From JAICMB01 sp035295125 (GTDB lineage: Bacteria > Acidobacteriota > Terriglobia > Bryobacterales > Bryobacteraceae), in NCBI GenBank assembly GCA_035295125.1, contig DATGJP010000008.1, positions 310,001-374,000 of the forward strand: a stretch of DNA of 64,000 nucleotides. Reading direction: 5' to 3'. Shown piece after piece: positions 17,014 through 25,700 of the stretch (position 1 is the stretch's first letter; every line of letters begins with the position of its first letter). The notes under the pieces were generated by a model. That model saw only the letters and a program-made list of their open reading frames with translations, did not search any database and had not been told where the DNA came from. A program made the translations under genes and the position numbers.

Positions 17014-17892
17014 CTAGCGCCCTTCGAGCAATTGAATCGCTTTCCTCAAGCTCACATACATCCGATTGAACGATCCGGCGAGCCCCGCTATTTCGTCGCG
17101 GCCTTTAACCGGCAACTCCGGAACATCCAGGTTCCCTTTGCTGATGTCCTCGGCCACCGCGGAAAGGCGGCGCACCGGCCGGATTACGATTAACACCAAG
17201 GCCAAGTCCAGGATGATCATCGTTACAATGCCGACGGCTCCCAGGTAGATCATCAGCGTCTGAAAGGCCCTTTGCGCGATTGCCATCGGCAGGGACATGG
17301 GCACGGAAACAATCTGCGCTCCGACCACTTCGCCTTCCTGCCAGCCAAATCCATTTGCCGTCCCATACAGTTTGATCATCGATCGCGGAGCCCGGGAAGG
17401 GACGCTATGGCAAACGAGGCACGGCGCGCCGACCAGGATAGGACGGGCCATGTACAGAGACATGCCGTCGGGCGTGTCGCGCTCGCCGTGAATATCGGTG
17501 CGATCGCGGTGATTTCGGAAAATGTTGATGATGTCGGCTTCCCAATCCACTGCCCGGTTAGAGGGATTCGTAGGATTGAGCGTGGCCTCGCGATAGGTGT
17601 ATGCGGGATAGCGCTTCCGAAGATACCGGAACGTCTCGGTTGCCGCGTACGCCGGCACGGTTTGCCGGATAAACGTAGTTGTGAAATGCTGCGGTGTTTC
17701 GAGCAGCGGTTTGATCTGTTCGGTGGTGTAGGTTCTGGCCGCCAGTGACGTCTCCATCATCAAGGAAGCCTGTCGAAGCACCTGGTCTTGCGCATTGTCT
17801 TTAAGGAATCTGCCGGCGAGAAATCCGGCGGCGGCCAATCCGCCTCCAAAAACGAGCAGGAACGCGATATTGAATTTTGCGAGTAATTTCAT
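17014..17892 (-). CDS. Haem-motif (Tll0287-like/DUF3365) sensor with HAMP domain
   Basis: A 292-aa membrane protein. An N-terminal transmembrane segment (about 8-28) and a second near 212-236 bracket a periplasmic domain containing C158-L-V-C161-H162, a c-type haem attachment motif. The surrounding sequence (WEADIINIF, GMSLYMARPILVGAP) fits the Tll0287-like domain. The C-terminus is a HAMP linker and then stops, with no kinase, cyclase or methyl-accepting domain. It could sense redox state or gas through a haem and act on a separate partner, but the partner is not obvious. The small secreted protein gene lies upstream in the same direction. Confidence 0.82.
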   Translation of the reverse strand: MKLLAKFNIAFLLVFGGGLAAAGFLAGRFLKDNAQDQVLRQASLMMETSLAARTYTTEQIKPLLETPQHFTTTFIRQTVPAYAATETFRYLRKRYPAYTYREATLNPTNPSNRAVDWEADIINIFRNHRDRTDIHGERDTPDGMSLYMARPILVGAPCLVCHSVPSRAPRSMIKLYGTANGFGWQEGEVVGAQIVSVPMSLPMAIAQRAFQTLMIYLGAVGIVTMIILDLALVLIVIRPVRRLSAVAEDISKGNLDVPELPVKGRDEIAGLAGSFNRMYVSLRKAIQLLEGR

Positions 17893-17903
17893 GCTGCGTA
17901 CTT

Positions 17904-18293
17904 CTAACTCGCGGTCACTATCCAGGTGCCTTCATCCACGGCAGAGCCGTCATCGATTGACTTGGTCTTGTAGGTACCTTCGAGGGTCTTGTCTTTCAGT
18001 TCAGCGGTCGCGGTCGACTCGAGCGTGGTGTCACCGAACGAAAAATCGTACACCACCTCGACTTTGGCGCCGTCAACCTTGGTGGACTTGACCTTGCACT
18101 TCACGTCCTGTCCGGAGATCGTGAACGATACTTCCGCTTTCCAGGCGCCGTCGTCCCCCTTGCTGAACGACATCGCAATGTCCCCGTTTGCGGCTCCTCC
18201 CGTCCAGGAGCCTTTGTATTTGCCGGCAAGATCGGCTGCCGAACCTGCCAGTGAAAACACTACCAGCAGGATACTGATCCACAACGTTCGCAT
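17904..18293 (-). CDS. Small secreted protein, unknown function
   Basis: A 129-aa product with a clean signal peptide (MRTLWISILLVVFSLAGSAA) followed by a beta-rich domain with repeated short strands (GKYKGSWTGG, SFTISGQDVKCKV, GTYKTKS). The pattern resembles small lipocalin-like domains found in Acidobacteria, but I cannot assign a family. ATG 18293 is preferred to the TTG three codons upstream. It ends 12 nt before the haem-motif sensor gene, so the pair may share a transcript. Confidence 0.7.
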   Translation of the reverse strand: MRTLWISILLVVFSLAGSAADLAGKYKGSWTGGAANGDIAMSFSKGDDGAWKAEVSFTISGQDVKCKVKSTKVDGAKVEVVYDFSFGDTTLESTATAELKDKTLEGTYKTKSIDDGSAVDEGTWIVTAS

Positions 18294-18320
18294 GCGGACC
18301 AACTTAGCATCTTTTCAGCG

Positions 18321-18653
18321 CTAAGTGGCTCCGAGGGCGCTAGCTATGGCGATCGAAATCTTGGACCACTGTTCGGTCTCCGTCTCGAGCTGCTTTCGTC
18401 CGGCTTTCGTCAGGCGGTAGTATTTGGCGCGGCGATTGTTTTCGGATTCACCCCACGACGATGACAGCCAGCCGGCTTCTTCCATGCGATGCAAAGCCGG
18501 GAACAAAGACCCTGGTTTCACCTGGAAGGTGCCGTTTGTGATCTGTTCGATACGGCGCGAAATGCCGAGCCCGTGCAACTCGTCGAGGGCAAGTGTTTTG
18601 AGGATTAACAGATCCAGTGTTCCCTGCAGCAGATTGGTTTGAGTGGACGGCAT
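18321..18653 (-). CDS. PadR family transcriptional regulator
   Basis: A 110-aa winged-helix repressor of the PadR family, recognised by LLQGTLDLLILKTLALDELHG, the wing segment PGSLFPALHRMEEAGWL and the YRLTKAGRKQL end of the DNA-binding domain. It represses target genes in response to a ligand in characterised members. Its ATG directly abuts the permease stop (0 nt spacing), so it is translated behind the ADOP permease. PadR genes next to ADOP permeases are a recurring acidobacterial arrangement. Here the regulator is second, which suggests autoregulation of the pair from the promoter at 21.3 kb. Confidence 0.92.
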   Translation of the reverse strand: MPSTQTNLLQGTLDLLILKTLALDELHGLGISRRIEQITNGTFQVKPGSLFPALHRMEEAGWLSSSWGESENNRRAKYYRLTKAGRKQLETETEQWSKISIAIASALGAT

Positions 18654-21293
18654 TTATTCATACCTCAAGGCGACGAGCGGATCGATCCGCGAGCCGCGCC
18701 ATGCCGGGAGAAGGCTGGAGCCCAAAGCAATCGCCGCCAGCAGAACGGATACGCCGATGAAAGTGACCGGATCTCCCGGGCTCACCGAGAACAACAGTGC
18801 TCCAAGGCTGCGCGTGGCGATGAACGCGCCCACCAGTCCGATTGTCACACCGATGCCCGCGAGTTGCAGACCCTGTCCCACGACCATGCGTAAAACACTA
18901 CCCTGGGCGGCGCCCAAAGCCATTCTTAACCCGATTTCGTGAGTTCGCTGCGAAACGCTGTAGGAGACGACGCCATAAATGCCGATGGCCGCGAGCATAA
19001 GGGCCAACGCGGCGAAGATCGCCAGCAGCCCGGTCCGGAAGCGCGGTTGCGCAACCGAACGCGCCATTGTGTTCTCCATGGTGTCGACACCGGTCACCGT
19101 CACGTCTTTGTCGAGTTCGCGGATCGCCTCCCGAATGGTCGGCGTTAGTGTTGCCGCAATGGTGGAGCGTACTGTCAGATACATCATCGGGGAGGTATTT
19201 TGCTTGTACGACCAGTAGTATGCCGGCTCCGAGGAGCTGTCGAGGCCGGTATACTTGACATCTCCCACAACTCCCACGATGCGCATCCAGGGGTTTCCTA
19301 GGCTCGGCTGGCTTTGCTTCATGCGCCGGCCGATCGGATCGCGGCCTCCGAAATAACGCTTCGCCATAGACTCGCTGATCACGGTGACTAACTCCGATCC
19401 GGTGATGTCATGTTCCGTGAAGTAACGGCCGCCGAGCAGCGGAATACCGAGCGTCCGAAGATAATCCGAGCTGGTCAGAGCTACTGTCACAGCCGGATTG
19501 GAATCCTGGGTCCACGTTTCGCCTTCGACGGTAAACGTGTCGTAGTCGGCCCGCCTGTCAGGCGGCAATCCGTCGGAAATTGCGGCGGACGTCACACCTG
19601 GAAGGCTCCGCACCCGATCGAGCAAACCCTGATAGAACGCAATAGCGCTGGCTTCCTCCCTGTATTTTGTTCCGCCGATTGAGATGCGCATCGTGAGCAG
19701 ATCGGCCGGTGAAGCTTGAAATCCGGGATTCACCCCTTCGAGTAGCGCGAAGCTGCGGAGGAGCAAGCCGGCCGACGCGAGCAGCACCAGTGAAAGGGCG
19801 ATTTCCGCGACAATCAGGGCATCCTGCATGCGCCGGCGGGCCGTGCCGGGCGTTCCCGATCGCGATCCTTCCTTAAGCGATGTGTTGAGGTCGGAGCGCG
19901 AGGCCTGCAGCGCCGGAACAAGCCCGAACAGAACACCCGTCAAGAGCGAGATGCACAGGGAAAACACGAGCACTGTCCCGTTCACGTGGACAGTTTCGAT
20001 TCGCGGTAGATTACCCGGATTCCAGGCCTTCAACAACTGGACTCCGCCAAAAGCCACCGCGAGGCCCAGGAGACCCGAGACCAATGCCAGCACGGTGCTC
20101 TCCACCAGCAGTTGACGCAGCAGTCGACTGCGTCCCGCGCCCAGGCTGAGGCGCACCGCCATCTCCCGTTCCCGGCTCGCGGCGCGCGTCAACATCAGGT
20201 TGGCGACATTCACTACCGCGATCAACAGAAGCGAGAACACTCCGCCGAGAATCACGAGCAGCGACTGCCGCACTTTGCCGACGATGGCATCGCGAAGCGA
20301 AACGACTGGAAAGCTCAAGTTGGAATACGAGGTGGGATTCGCGCGTTGGACCCGCTGAGCGATCACGTCCATTTCGGCCTGCGCCTGGCGCATCGTAACG
20401 CCGGGCTTTAGACGAGCGACTCCGATGTATGGAAACGGGCCACGTCGTGTCGGTGGGTTGATGCGAAGATTGAGCCACAGGTCGGTATCGTGGGTGAACC
20501 GGAAACTCGAAGGCATGATGCCGACGACCGTCGTCGGGATGGTATTCAATCGGATCGATTGCCCAACAATGTCCTGGCGTCCGCCGAAATGCCGGCGCCA
20601 CAGCCCCTCGCTCAGAACGACCTCACGCGGGCTCGAGCCGCTGTCTTCGCCACGCTGGAACACGCGGCCGAGAAGCGGTTTTACCTGGAGCGTCGAAAAG
20701 AACCCAGCGGACACGGCGGTGGCACGCACGTGTTCCGATTCGCCCGCACCCGTCAGATCGAACAAGCCCCAGCCGCCATTCGTGTACAGCGAAGGCTCCT
20801 CGAACGAGTGACTCTGGGTTTTCCAATCGAGATAGTCTGCAATGGACATCGTTCCGTGCTCCTGATTCTGCGGCGTGAAATGGATGTACACCATTGCGAG
20901 ACGTTCGCTTTCCGGGAACGGAAGGCCGCTGAGAAGGACGCCGTTGACAATACTGAAAACGATGGTAGTCGCGCCGATACCCAAGGCCAATGCGAGGACG
21001 GCAACGACGGTGAAGCTGGGGTTTCGCAGGAGCAATCGAACGCCAAATCTGGTGTCCCGCCAGAAGGTGTCGAGCATAATTCCGGCTTTCGCGTCACGGA
21101 CTTCTTCTTTGAGTTGAGGCATTCCGCCGGTTTCGATCAGCGCCGCCCGCCTGGCGGCATCGGGAGAGGCGCCCATTCGGGCCTTTTCGTCCGCAAGAAG
21201 GCTGGCATAGGCCTGCAATTCGTCATCCAATTCACTTTCGACCCGATTGCGCTGCATCAGGTTGCGCCATAAGCTGGACACGCGTGCTCTCAT
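18654..21293 (-). CDS. ADOP family ABC transporter permease (MacB/FtsX type)
   Basis: An 879-aa inner-membrane protein with the duplicated MacB layout. Residues ~1-80 form the cytoplasmic 'permease prefix' (LDDELQAYASLLADEKARMG), then a transmembrane helix (FTVVAVLALALGIGATT), a MacB periplasmic core, FtsX with three helices near 340-440, a second periplasmic core and a final FtsX ending in PLVALRYE. Such proteins act with an ATPase as mechanotransmission transporters. No ATPase gene is nearby, as is common for this family. It heads a two-gene unit with PadR and has a canonical promoter upstream. Confidence 0.93.
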   Translation of the reverse strand: MRARVSSLWRNLMQRNRVESELDDELQAYASLLADEKARMGASPDAARRAALIETGGMPQLKEEVRDAKAGIMLDTFWRDTRFGVRLLLRNPSFTVVAVLALALGIGATTIVFSIVNGVLLSGLPFPESERLAMVYIHFTPQNQEHGTMSIADYLDWKTQSHSFEEPSLYTNGGWGLFDLTGAGESEHVRATAVSAGFFSTLQVKPLLGRVFQRGEDSGSSPREVVLSEGLWRRHFGGRQDIVGQSIRLNTIPTTVVGIMPSSFRFTHDTDLWLNLRINPPTRRGPFPYIGVARLKPGVTMRQAQAEMDVIAQRVQRANPTSYSNLSFPVVSLRDAIVGKVRQSLLVILGGVFSLLLIAVVNVANLMLTRAASREREMAVRLSLGAGRSRLLRQLLVESTVLALVSGLLGLAVAFGGVQLLKAWNPGNLPRIETVHVNGTVLVFSLCISLLTGVLFGLVPALQASRSDLNTSLKEGSRSGTPGTARRRMQDALIVAEIALSLVLLASAGLLLRSFALLEGVNPGFQASPADLLTMRISIGGTKYREEASAIAFYQGLLDRVRSLPGVTSAAISDGLPPDRRADYDTFTVEGETWTQDSNPAVTVALTSSDYLRTLGIPLLGGRYFTEHDITGSELVTVISESMAKRYFGGRDPIGRRMKQSQPSLGNPWMRIVGVVGDVKYTGLDSSSEPAYYWSYKQNTSPMMYLTVRSTIAATLTPTIREAIRELDKDVTVTGVDTMENTMARSVAQPRFRTGLLAIFAALALMLAAIGIYGVVSYSVSQRTHEIGLRMALGAAQGSVLRMVVGQGLQLAGIGVTIGLVGAFIATRSLGALLFSVSPGDPVTFIGVSVLLAAIALGSSLLPAWRGSRIDPLVALRYE

Positions 21294-21311
21294 ATAGAAT
21301 CCCTACACAAA

Positions 21312-21340
21312 AGGATAGTCGCTCCCGTATAGAATGTCAA
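21312..21340 (-). promoter_or_regulatory. Sigma70 promoter of the ADOP permease/PadR operon
   Basis: The minus strand shows TTGACA, a 17-nt spacer and TATCCT. The predicted start near 21305 leaves a leader of about 12 nt before the ATG at 21293. This is the best promoter match in the window. Binding of PadR here is inferred only from gene order. Confidence 0.75.
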
Positions 21341-21378
21341 TATGAGTACCGCTGCCCGGACTTTGGCAGAATAGTGGC

Positions 21379-23064
21379 TTGCCGCCCGACAATCCAATCG
21401 GATTTGGCGCGAGCGATTCACTGGAACTCGCCGTAGCGTTCCTGCTAGTGCTTGGCGTGCTGTTTGCACGACCACTTCTCGAGCCATATGCGGCCAAATT
21501 TGCCGCCCGGACAGGATGGTGCATGCTGACGCTGGCGCTGCTCCCGATCTGTCTGCGTTTGTTGCTGCTACCGAATCACCCGGTGCCCTTCCCGGACGTT
21601 TATGACGAATTCAGCCACCTGCTCGTCGCGGACACGCTGCGACATTTTCGTTTCGCAAATCCGACGCATGCGATGCAGCAGTTTTTCGAGACGTTCTTCG
21701 TACTTCAGCAGCCAACCTACAGCTCCATCTATCCGCTCGGCCAGGGGCTGGTCCTAACGCTGGGATGGGCCGGCGTGCTTCTCTCGATCGGCGCGTTTTG
21801 TGCCCTTTGTTATTGGATGCTGCGCGCGTGGACGACCCCGCTATGGGCGTTGGTGGGCGGCCTGCTCGCCGTGATTGAATTCGGACCGCTGAATCAGTGG
21901 ATGAACAGCTATTGGGGCGGCGCAGTGGCGGCCACCGCGGGCTGCCTTGTGTTCGGTGCACTGCCGCGTCTGAGGGAGAGCGGTCAGGTTCGTCATGGGG
22001 CCCTGTTGGGAGCCGGCATCGGATTGCACTTGCTGACCCGTCCCTTCGAGTCTGTATTCCTTGTGTCGAGCGTCATGGCATTCCTGCTGCCCGAAGCCAG
22101 GCGATTTATGCGGCCGGCCGTGGCCGCAATGCTCGCGGTGGCGCCGGCCATGGTGATCATTCTCGTTCAAAACAGGCAGATCACCAATAGCTGGACGACG
22201 CTTCCCTATGCGCTGAGCCAGTATCAATACGGAGTTCCAACCACACTCACGGTAGAACCGAATCCGACGCCGCATGTGGATCTCACTCCCCAGCAGCAGA
22301 TGGATTACCGAATGCAGCGTTCGTTTCATGGCGAGGGTACCGACACCGTCGGCAACTACTTCGTGCGGCTGGAATATCGCATCCGGTTTTTCCGCTTCTT
22401 CCTGCTCGCGCCGCTCTACCTGGCGGTGCCTTGGTTCTTGATCAAGCTACGGGAATTCCGGTTTCTCTGGGTTGCGCTCACGCTGCTCTTGTTTGCGGTC
22501 GGCTCCAACTTCTACCCTTTCTTCCAGCCGCACTATATCGCCGCGGTCTCGTGCCTCTTGATTCTTGTCGCGGTGGTCGGCTTGAACGAACTGAACCGCC
22601 TGAGCGGAGAATCGGCCCGCGTCGTCCTTCTGCTCTCTTTTGCTTATTTCGGGTTGTGGTACGCAGTGCATGTCTTTGACACCCGGGATTTCTCCGTGGC
22701 GCTGCGCAGGTACGAGACGTGGGATGCCATCAACCACCAAAACCCGGAGCGGCGCCGCCTCGTTAACGAACAACTCGCGCGGACTCCAGGCAGGAAACTG
22801 ATCTTCGTCCGTTACCTGCCGCAGCACATCTTTCAGGAGGAATGGGTCTGGAATCGGGCCGACATCGATAGCGCGCAAAACGTGTGGGCGCGCGATCTGG
22901 GACCTGCCGAGAACGAAAAGCTGCAACATTACTATCCGGATCGCGCCGCCTGGCTGCTCGAACCCGACGTTCTGCCGCCTCGCCTGAGCCACTACGAGCC
23001 TCCGCCCGCGGTCAGTCCGCCGTCCGCGAATCCATTCATCACTCCCCAGCTCGTTAACCCGTAG
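21379..23064 (+). CDS. GT-C-like polytopic membrane protein, tandem copy A
   Basis: A 561-aa protein with about ten hydrophobic helices in its first 430 residues and a soluble C-terminal tail. The first loop carries an acidic motif (FPDVYDEFSHLLVADTLRHF) that resembles the metal/donor-binding loop of GT-C glycosyltransferases such as ArnT/PMT proteins, so a polyprenyl-sugar transferase role is possible. I cannot confirm the family. The start is TTG 21379; no better codon is in frame. It is a clear duplicate of the following gene: NPIGFGA, FFETFFVLQ, GPLNQWMNSYWGGAV and GEGTDT are shared. The stop directly abuts the ATG of copy B. Confidence 0.7.
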   Translation: MPPDNPIGFGASDSLELAVAFLLVLGVLFARPLLEPYAAKFAARTGWCMLTLALLPICLRLLLLPNHPVPFPDVYDEFSHLLVADTLRHFRFANPTHAMQQFFETFFVLQQPTYSSIYPLGQGLVLTLGWAGVLLSIGAFCALCYWMLRAWTTPLWALVGGLLAVIEFGPLNQWMNSYWGGAVAATAGCLVFGALPRLRESGQVRHGALLGAGIGLHLLTRPFESVFLVSSVMAFLLPEARRFMRPAVAAMLAVAPAMVIILVQNRQITNSWTTLPYALSQYQYGVPTTLTVEPNPTPHVDLTPQQQMDYRMQRSFHGEGTDTVGNYFVRLEYRIRFFRFFLLAPLYLAVPWFLIKLREFRFLWVALTLLLFAVGSNFYPFFQPHYIAAVSCLLILVAVVGLNELNRLSGESARVVLLLSFAYFGLWYAVHVFDTRDFSVALRRYETWDAINHQNPERRRLVNEQLARTPGRKLIFVRYLPQHIFQEEWVWNRADIDSAQNVWARDLGPAENEKLQHYYPDRAAWLLEPDVLPPRLSHYEPPPAVSPPSANPFITPQLVNP

Positions 23065-24762
23065 ATGTACATCTTTCACATCTTCCGGTCGTTCCTCCCG
23101 TTGCACAATCCGATCGGGTTTGGCGCGGCGGACTTCCTTGTCATTACGCTCGCGTTGCTCCTGGTTTGCTTCGCGCTGCTGTACCGGACGCGGTTCATCG
23201 CATCTGCCGGCCGGTTTGCCGAGCGAACCTCGTGGTGCATGCTATTCCTTGCCGTGCTGCCGATTGTCCTCCGCCTGTTGCTGTGGCCCCGTTATCCGAT
23301 CCCCACCCCGGGAGTTTCGGATGATTTCAGCTATCTGCTGCTTGCCGACACATTGCGCCACTTCCGGCTGGCGAATCCGCCACACCCGCTGCACCAGTTC
23401 TTCGAAACCTTCTTCGTGCTCCAGGAACCGACATATAGCTCGATCTTCCCGTTGGGACAAGGCATCATGCTCGCACTCGGCTGGACGCTCTTGGGCCATC
23501 CTTGGGCAGGGGTTGCGCTATCAATCGGACTCTTCGCGGCGCTCTGCTATTGGATGTTGCGCGCGTGGACCACACCAGGCTGGGCGCTTGTCGGCGGACT
23601 GCTCGCGGTCGCTCAATTCGGGCCGCTCAATCAGTGGATGAACAGCTACTGGGGTGGGGCAGTTTCCGGTATTGCGGGTTGTCTGGTATTTGGTTCGTTG
23701 CCGCGGGTGGGACAGGCTTTCAGCCTGTCCTGGCGTCGAGACAGCACGCTGCTGGGCCTCGGTCTCGCTCTTCAATGGCTCACACGGCCGTTTGAGTTCA
23801 TTCTTCTCGCCGCATCAGTGCTGCTATTCCGGCCAAAGCTGAAAGTGCTGGCCACTGCGATGCTGGTGATCCTCCCTGCACTGGCCCTGACACTTTGCCA
23901 GAACCGTGCGGTCACGGGGAACTGGCTGACCTTGCCGTACATGCTGAGCCGCGATCAATATGGCGTGCCGGCGTCGTTCACGGTGCAATCCAATCCAACG
24001 CCGCAGCGCGAGCTGACACAGGAACAGCAGTTGGACTTCGAACAACAGTCGGCCGTACATGGCGAGGGCACGGACACCGCCGCACGCTATATTCAGCGTC
24101 TTGCCGGCCGCCTGCGTTTCCTGCGGTTCTTCTTCCTCCCGCCCCTTTATCTGGCGCTTCCTTTTTTTCTCTTAGCCCTTCGCGAATTCCGGTACATCCC
24201 GGTACTGCTTGCAATCGTGATCTTTTTCGGCGGCACGAACCTTTATCCGTACTTCTACTCGCACTACATCGCCGCAATCGCATGCCTTTTTGTGTTGATC
24301 GCCGTGACCGCCCTCGATCGCTTGAGCCGGCTCCGAATCCGCGGCTTCAACACCGGTATGGATGCCACACGCCTCATCGTCTTTCTATGTTCCGCACACT
24401 TTGTCTTCTGGTACGGCATTCATCTCGTTGCCGCCGAGGACATCAACGACGCCATGACGCAGTACGAGACCTGGGATGCCATAAATCACGGCGATCCCGA
24501 AGGCCGCATTGCAGTCAATAACCGCTTGCGTCAGACGCCTGGCAAACACCTCGTCTTCGTGCGCTATTTTCCTGGACATACGTTTAAGGAGTGGGTGCAC
24601 AACGCGGCGGACATCGACGGCTCGCGCGTCATCTGGGCGCGCGACCTTGGCGCAGCGGAAAACGAAAAGCTGGTCGCGCACGAACCGGGACGTGTGCTGT
24701 GGCTGCTCGAGCCGGATGCGAAACCGCCGCGGCTCACGCCCTACGCTAGACCTTCTCAATAA
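23065..24762 (+). CDS. GT-C-like polytopic membrane protein, tandem copy B
   Basis: A 565-aa paralogue of the preceding gene, starting at ATG right after its stop. Topology and motifs match copy A, including DDFSYLLLADTLRHF in the first loop and FETFFVLQEPTYSS. Between GCLVFGSLPR and the next helix it contains GQAFSLSW. This stretch is encoded by a perfect 21-nt palindrome absent from copy A. Its last 17 nt overlap the end of the convergent isomerase gene. Probably a glycosyltransferase-like membrane enzyme; the evidence is fold-level only. Confidence 0.7.
   Translation: MYIFHIFRSFLPLHNPIGFGAADFLVITLALLLVCFALLYRTRFIASAGRFAERTSWCMLFLAVLPIVLRLLLWPRYPIPTPGVSDDFSYLLLADTLRHFRLANPPHPLHQFFETFFVLQEPTYSSIFPLGQGIMLALGWTLLGHPWAGVALSIGLFAALCYWMLRAWTTPGWALVGGLLAVAQFGPLNQWMNSYWGGAVSGIAGCLVFGSLPRVGQAFSLSWRRDSTLLGLGLALQWLTRPFEFILLAASVLLFRPKLKVLATAMLVILPALALTLCQNRAVTGNWLTLPYMLSRDQYGVPASFTVQSNPTPQRELTQEQQLDFEQQSAVHGEGTDTAARYIQRLAGRLRFLRFFFLPPLYLALPFFLLALREFRYIPVLLAIVIFFGGTNLYPYFYSHYIAAIACLFVLIAVTALDRLSRLRIRGFNTGMDATRLIVFLCSAHFVFWYGIHLVAAEDINDAMTQYETWDAINHGDPEGRIAVNNRLRQTPGKHLVFVRYFPGHTFKEWVHNAADIDGSRVIWARDLGAAENEKLVAHEPGRVLWLLEPDAKPPRLTPYARPSQ
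23710..23730. repeat. Perfect 21-nt palindrome inside a CDS
   Basis: Arms GGACAGGCT and AGCCTGTCC (9 nt each) around TTC. It shares the CAGGC...GCCTG core of the dispersed repeat family. Read in frame as part of GQAFSLSW in copy B of the tandem membrane proteins. Confidence 0.75.
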
Positions 24763-25663
24763 CCTTTAATAGGGCCGTTAAGGACGTTTCAGTGGAAAAC
24801 GCCTTACCCTTCGGACTGCGCCAGTGAGTTTCGAGCGTGAATGTTCCTTTGAAGCCGTCTTTTAGCAGTGCGCGGATTTGGCCGAGATTGTCGAATTCGC
24901 CCTCGCCGACCGCGGCCCATTCCACCTTGCCGTCGGGACGATGACGGTAATCCCGCAGGTGAACGTGCAGTATGCGCGCCGGATCGAGGAGACGATACCC
25001 GTCCGGAAACGCCTTTTCACCGGATGCTCCGGCGTTATTCGGATCCCAGGTCAAACCGAGCGTCGGATCGGGAATCGCCTTCAACAGGGCCGCCGATTGC
25101 GCGCCCGTCGAAACATAGCTTGACCCTACATTCTCCAGGGCCAACCGGAAGCCTCCGTCCTTCGCCCTCCGAACGGTTTCCCGTAGCAGCTCGTGAATGC
25201 GAGAATAGGCCGCCGCATCGGGAGATTCGCCTTCTTTGTGCGTAAACGCGAAGATCCGCAGCTTGTCCGTGCTGAGAATCCGGGCGCGCTCCATCGCGCC
25301 GTCGAGAAGAGTCCATTGCTCGTCTATGACGCGACGCCCTTCCGCGTTATCGGCGGGTAGTGGAATCTTGAAGAATGCAGTACCCAGGATCGACGTCCTG
25401 ACCTGGTATTCGTCGAGCAGCGCCTTGGCCTCCCGGATTCTCTCCAGTGGTTGGGCGGTGTTGTACTTGTTCCAGATGCTCCGCAATTCCGCGTACGACA
25501 GTCCAAACCGGCGAAGGAAAACTAACGCCGTGCGGAGATCTTCATCGACTTCATCGGTGGTGACACCGAGGCGTACCTGCTGAAGCGTCGCAGCAGGAAG
25601 TCTGCTTAGAAATGGCGTCAGAGCAGAGGCAGCCAATAAGTGACGGCGGGTAAGGGAAGCCAT
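24746..25663 (-). CDS. Exported sugar phosphate isomerase/epimerase-like protein (xylose isomerase-like TIM barrel)
   Basis: A 305-aa AP_endonuc_2/xylose-isomerase-like barrel. The N-terminus (MASLTRRHLLAASALTPFLS) carries a twin-arginine RR pair and a hydrophobic stretch, typical of Tat-exported members of this family in Acidobacteria. Barrel motifs include LALENVGSSY (metal Glu), LGLTWDPNNAG (metal Asp), ILHVHLRDY (His) and TLETHW (final Glu). These four positions are the usual metal ligands. The start is ATG 25663 with GAAGG upstream. It is convergent with, and overlaps, the membrane protein gene by 17 nt. Sugar substrate unknown. Confidence 0.85.
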   Translation of the reverse strand: MASLTRRHLLAASALTPFLSRLPAATLQQVRLGVTTDEVDEDLRTALVFLRRFGLSYAELRSIWNKYNTAQPLERIREAKALLDEYQVRTSILGTAFFKIPLPADNAEGRRVIDEQWTLLDGAMERARILSTDKLRIFAFTHKEGESPDAAAYSRIHELLRETVRRAKDGGFRLALENVGSSYVSTGAQSAALLKAIPDPTLGLTWDPNNAGASGEKAFPDGYRLLDPARILHVHLRDYRHRPDGKVEWAAVGEGEFDNLGQIRALLKDGFKGTFTLETHWRSPKGKAFSTETSLTALLKVIEKV

Positions 25664-25700
25664 GAGCACTACCTTCGCCCATTATAATTACCCGGGGCGG

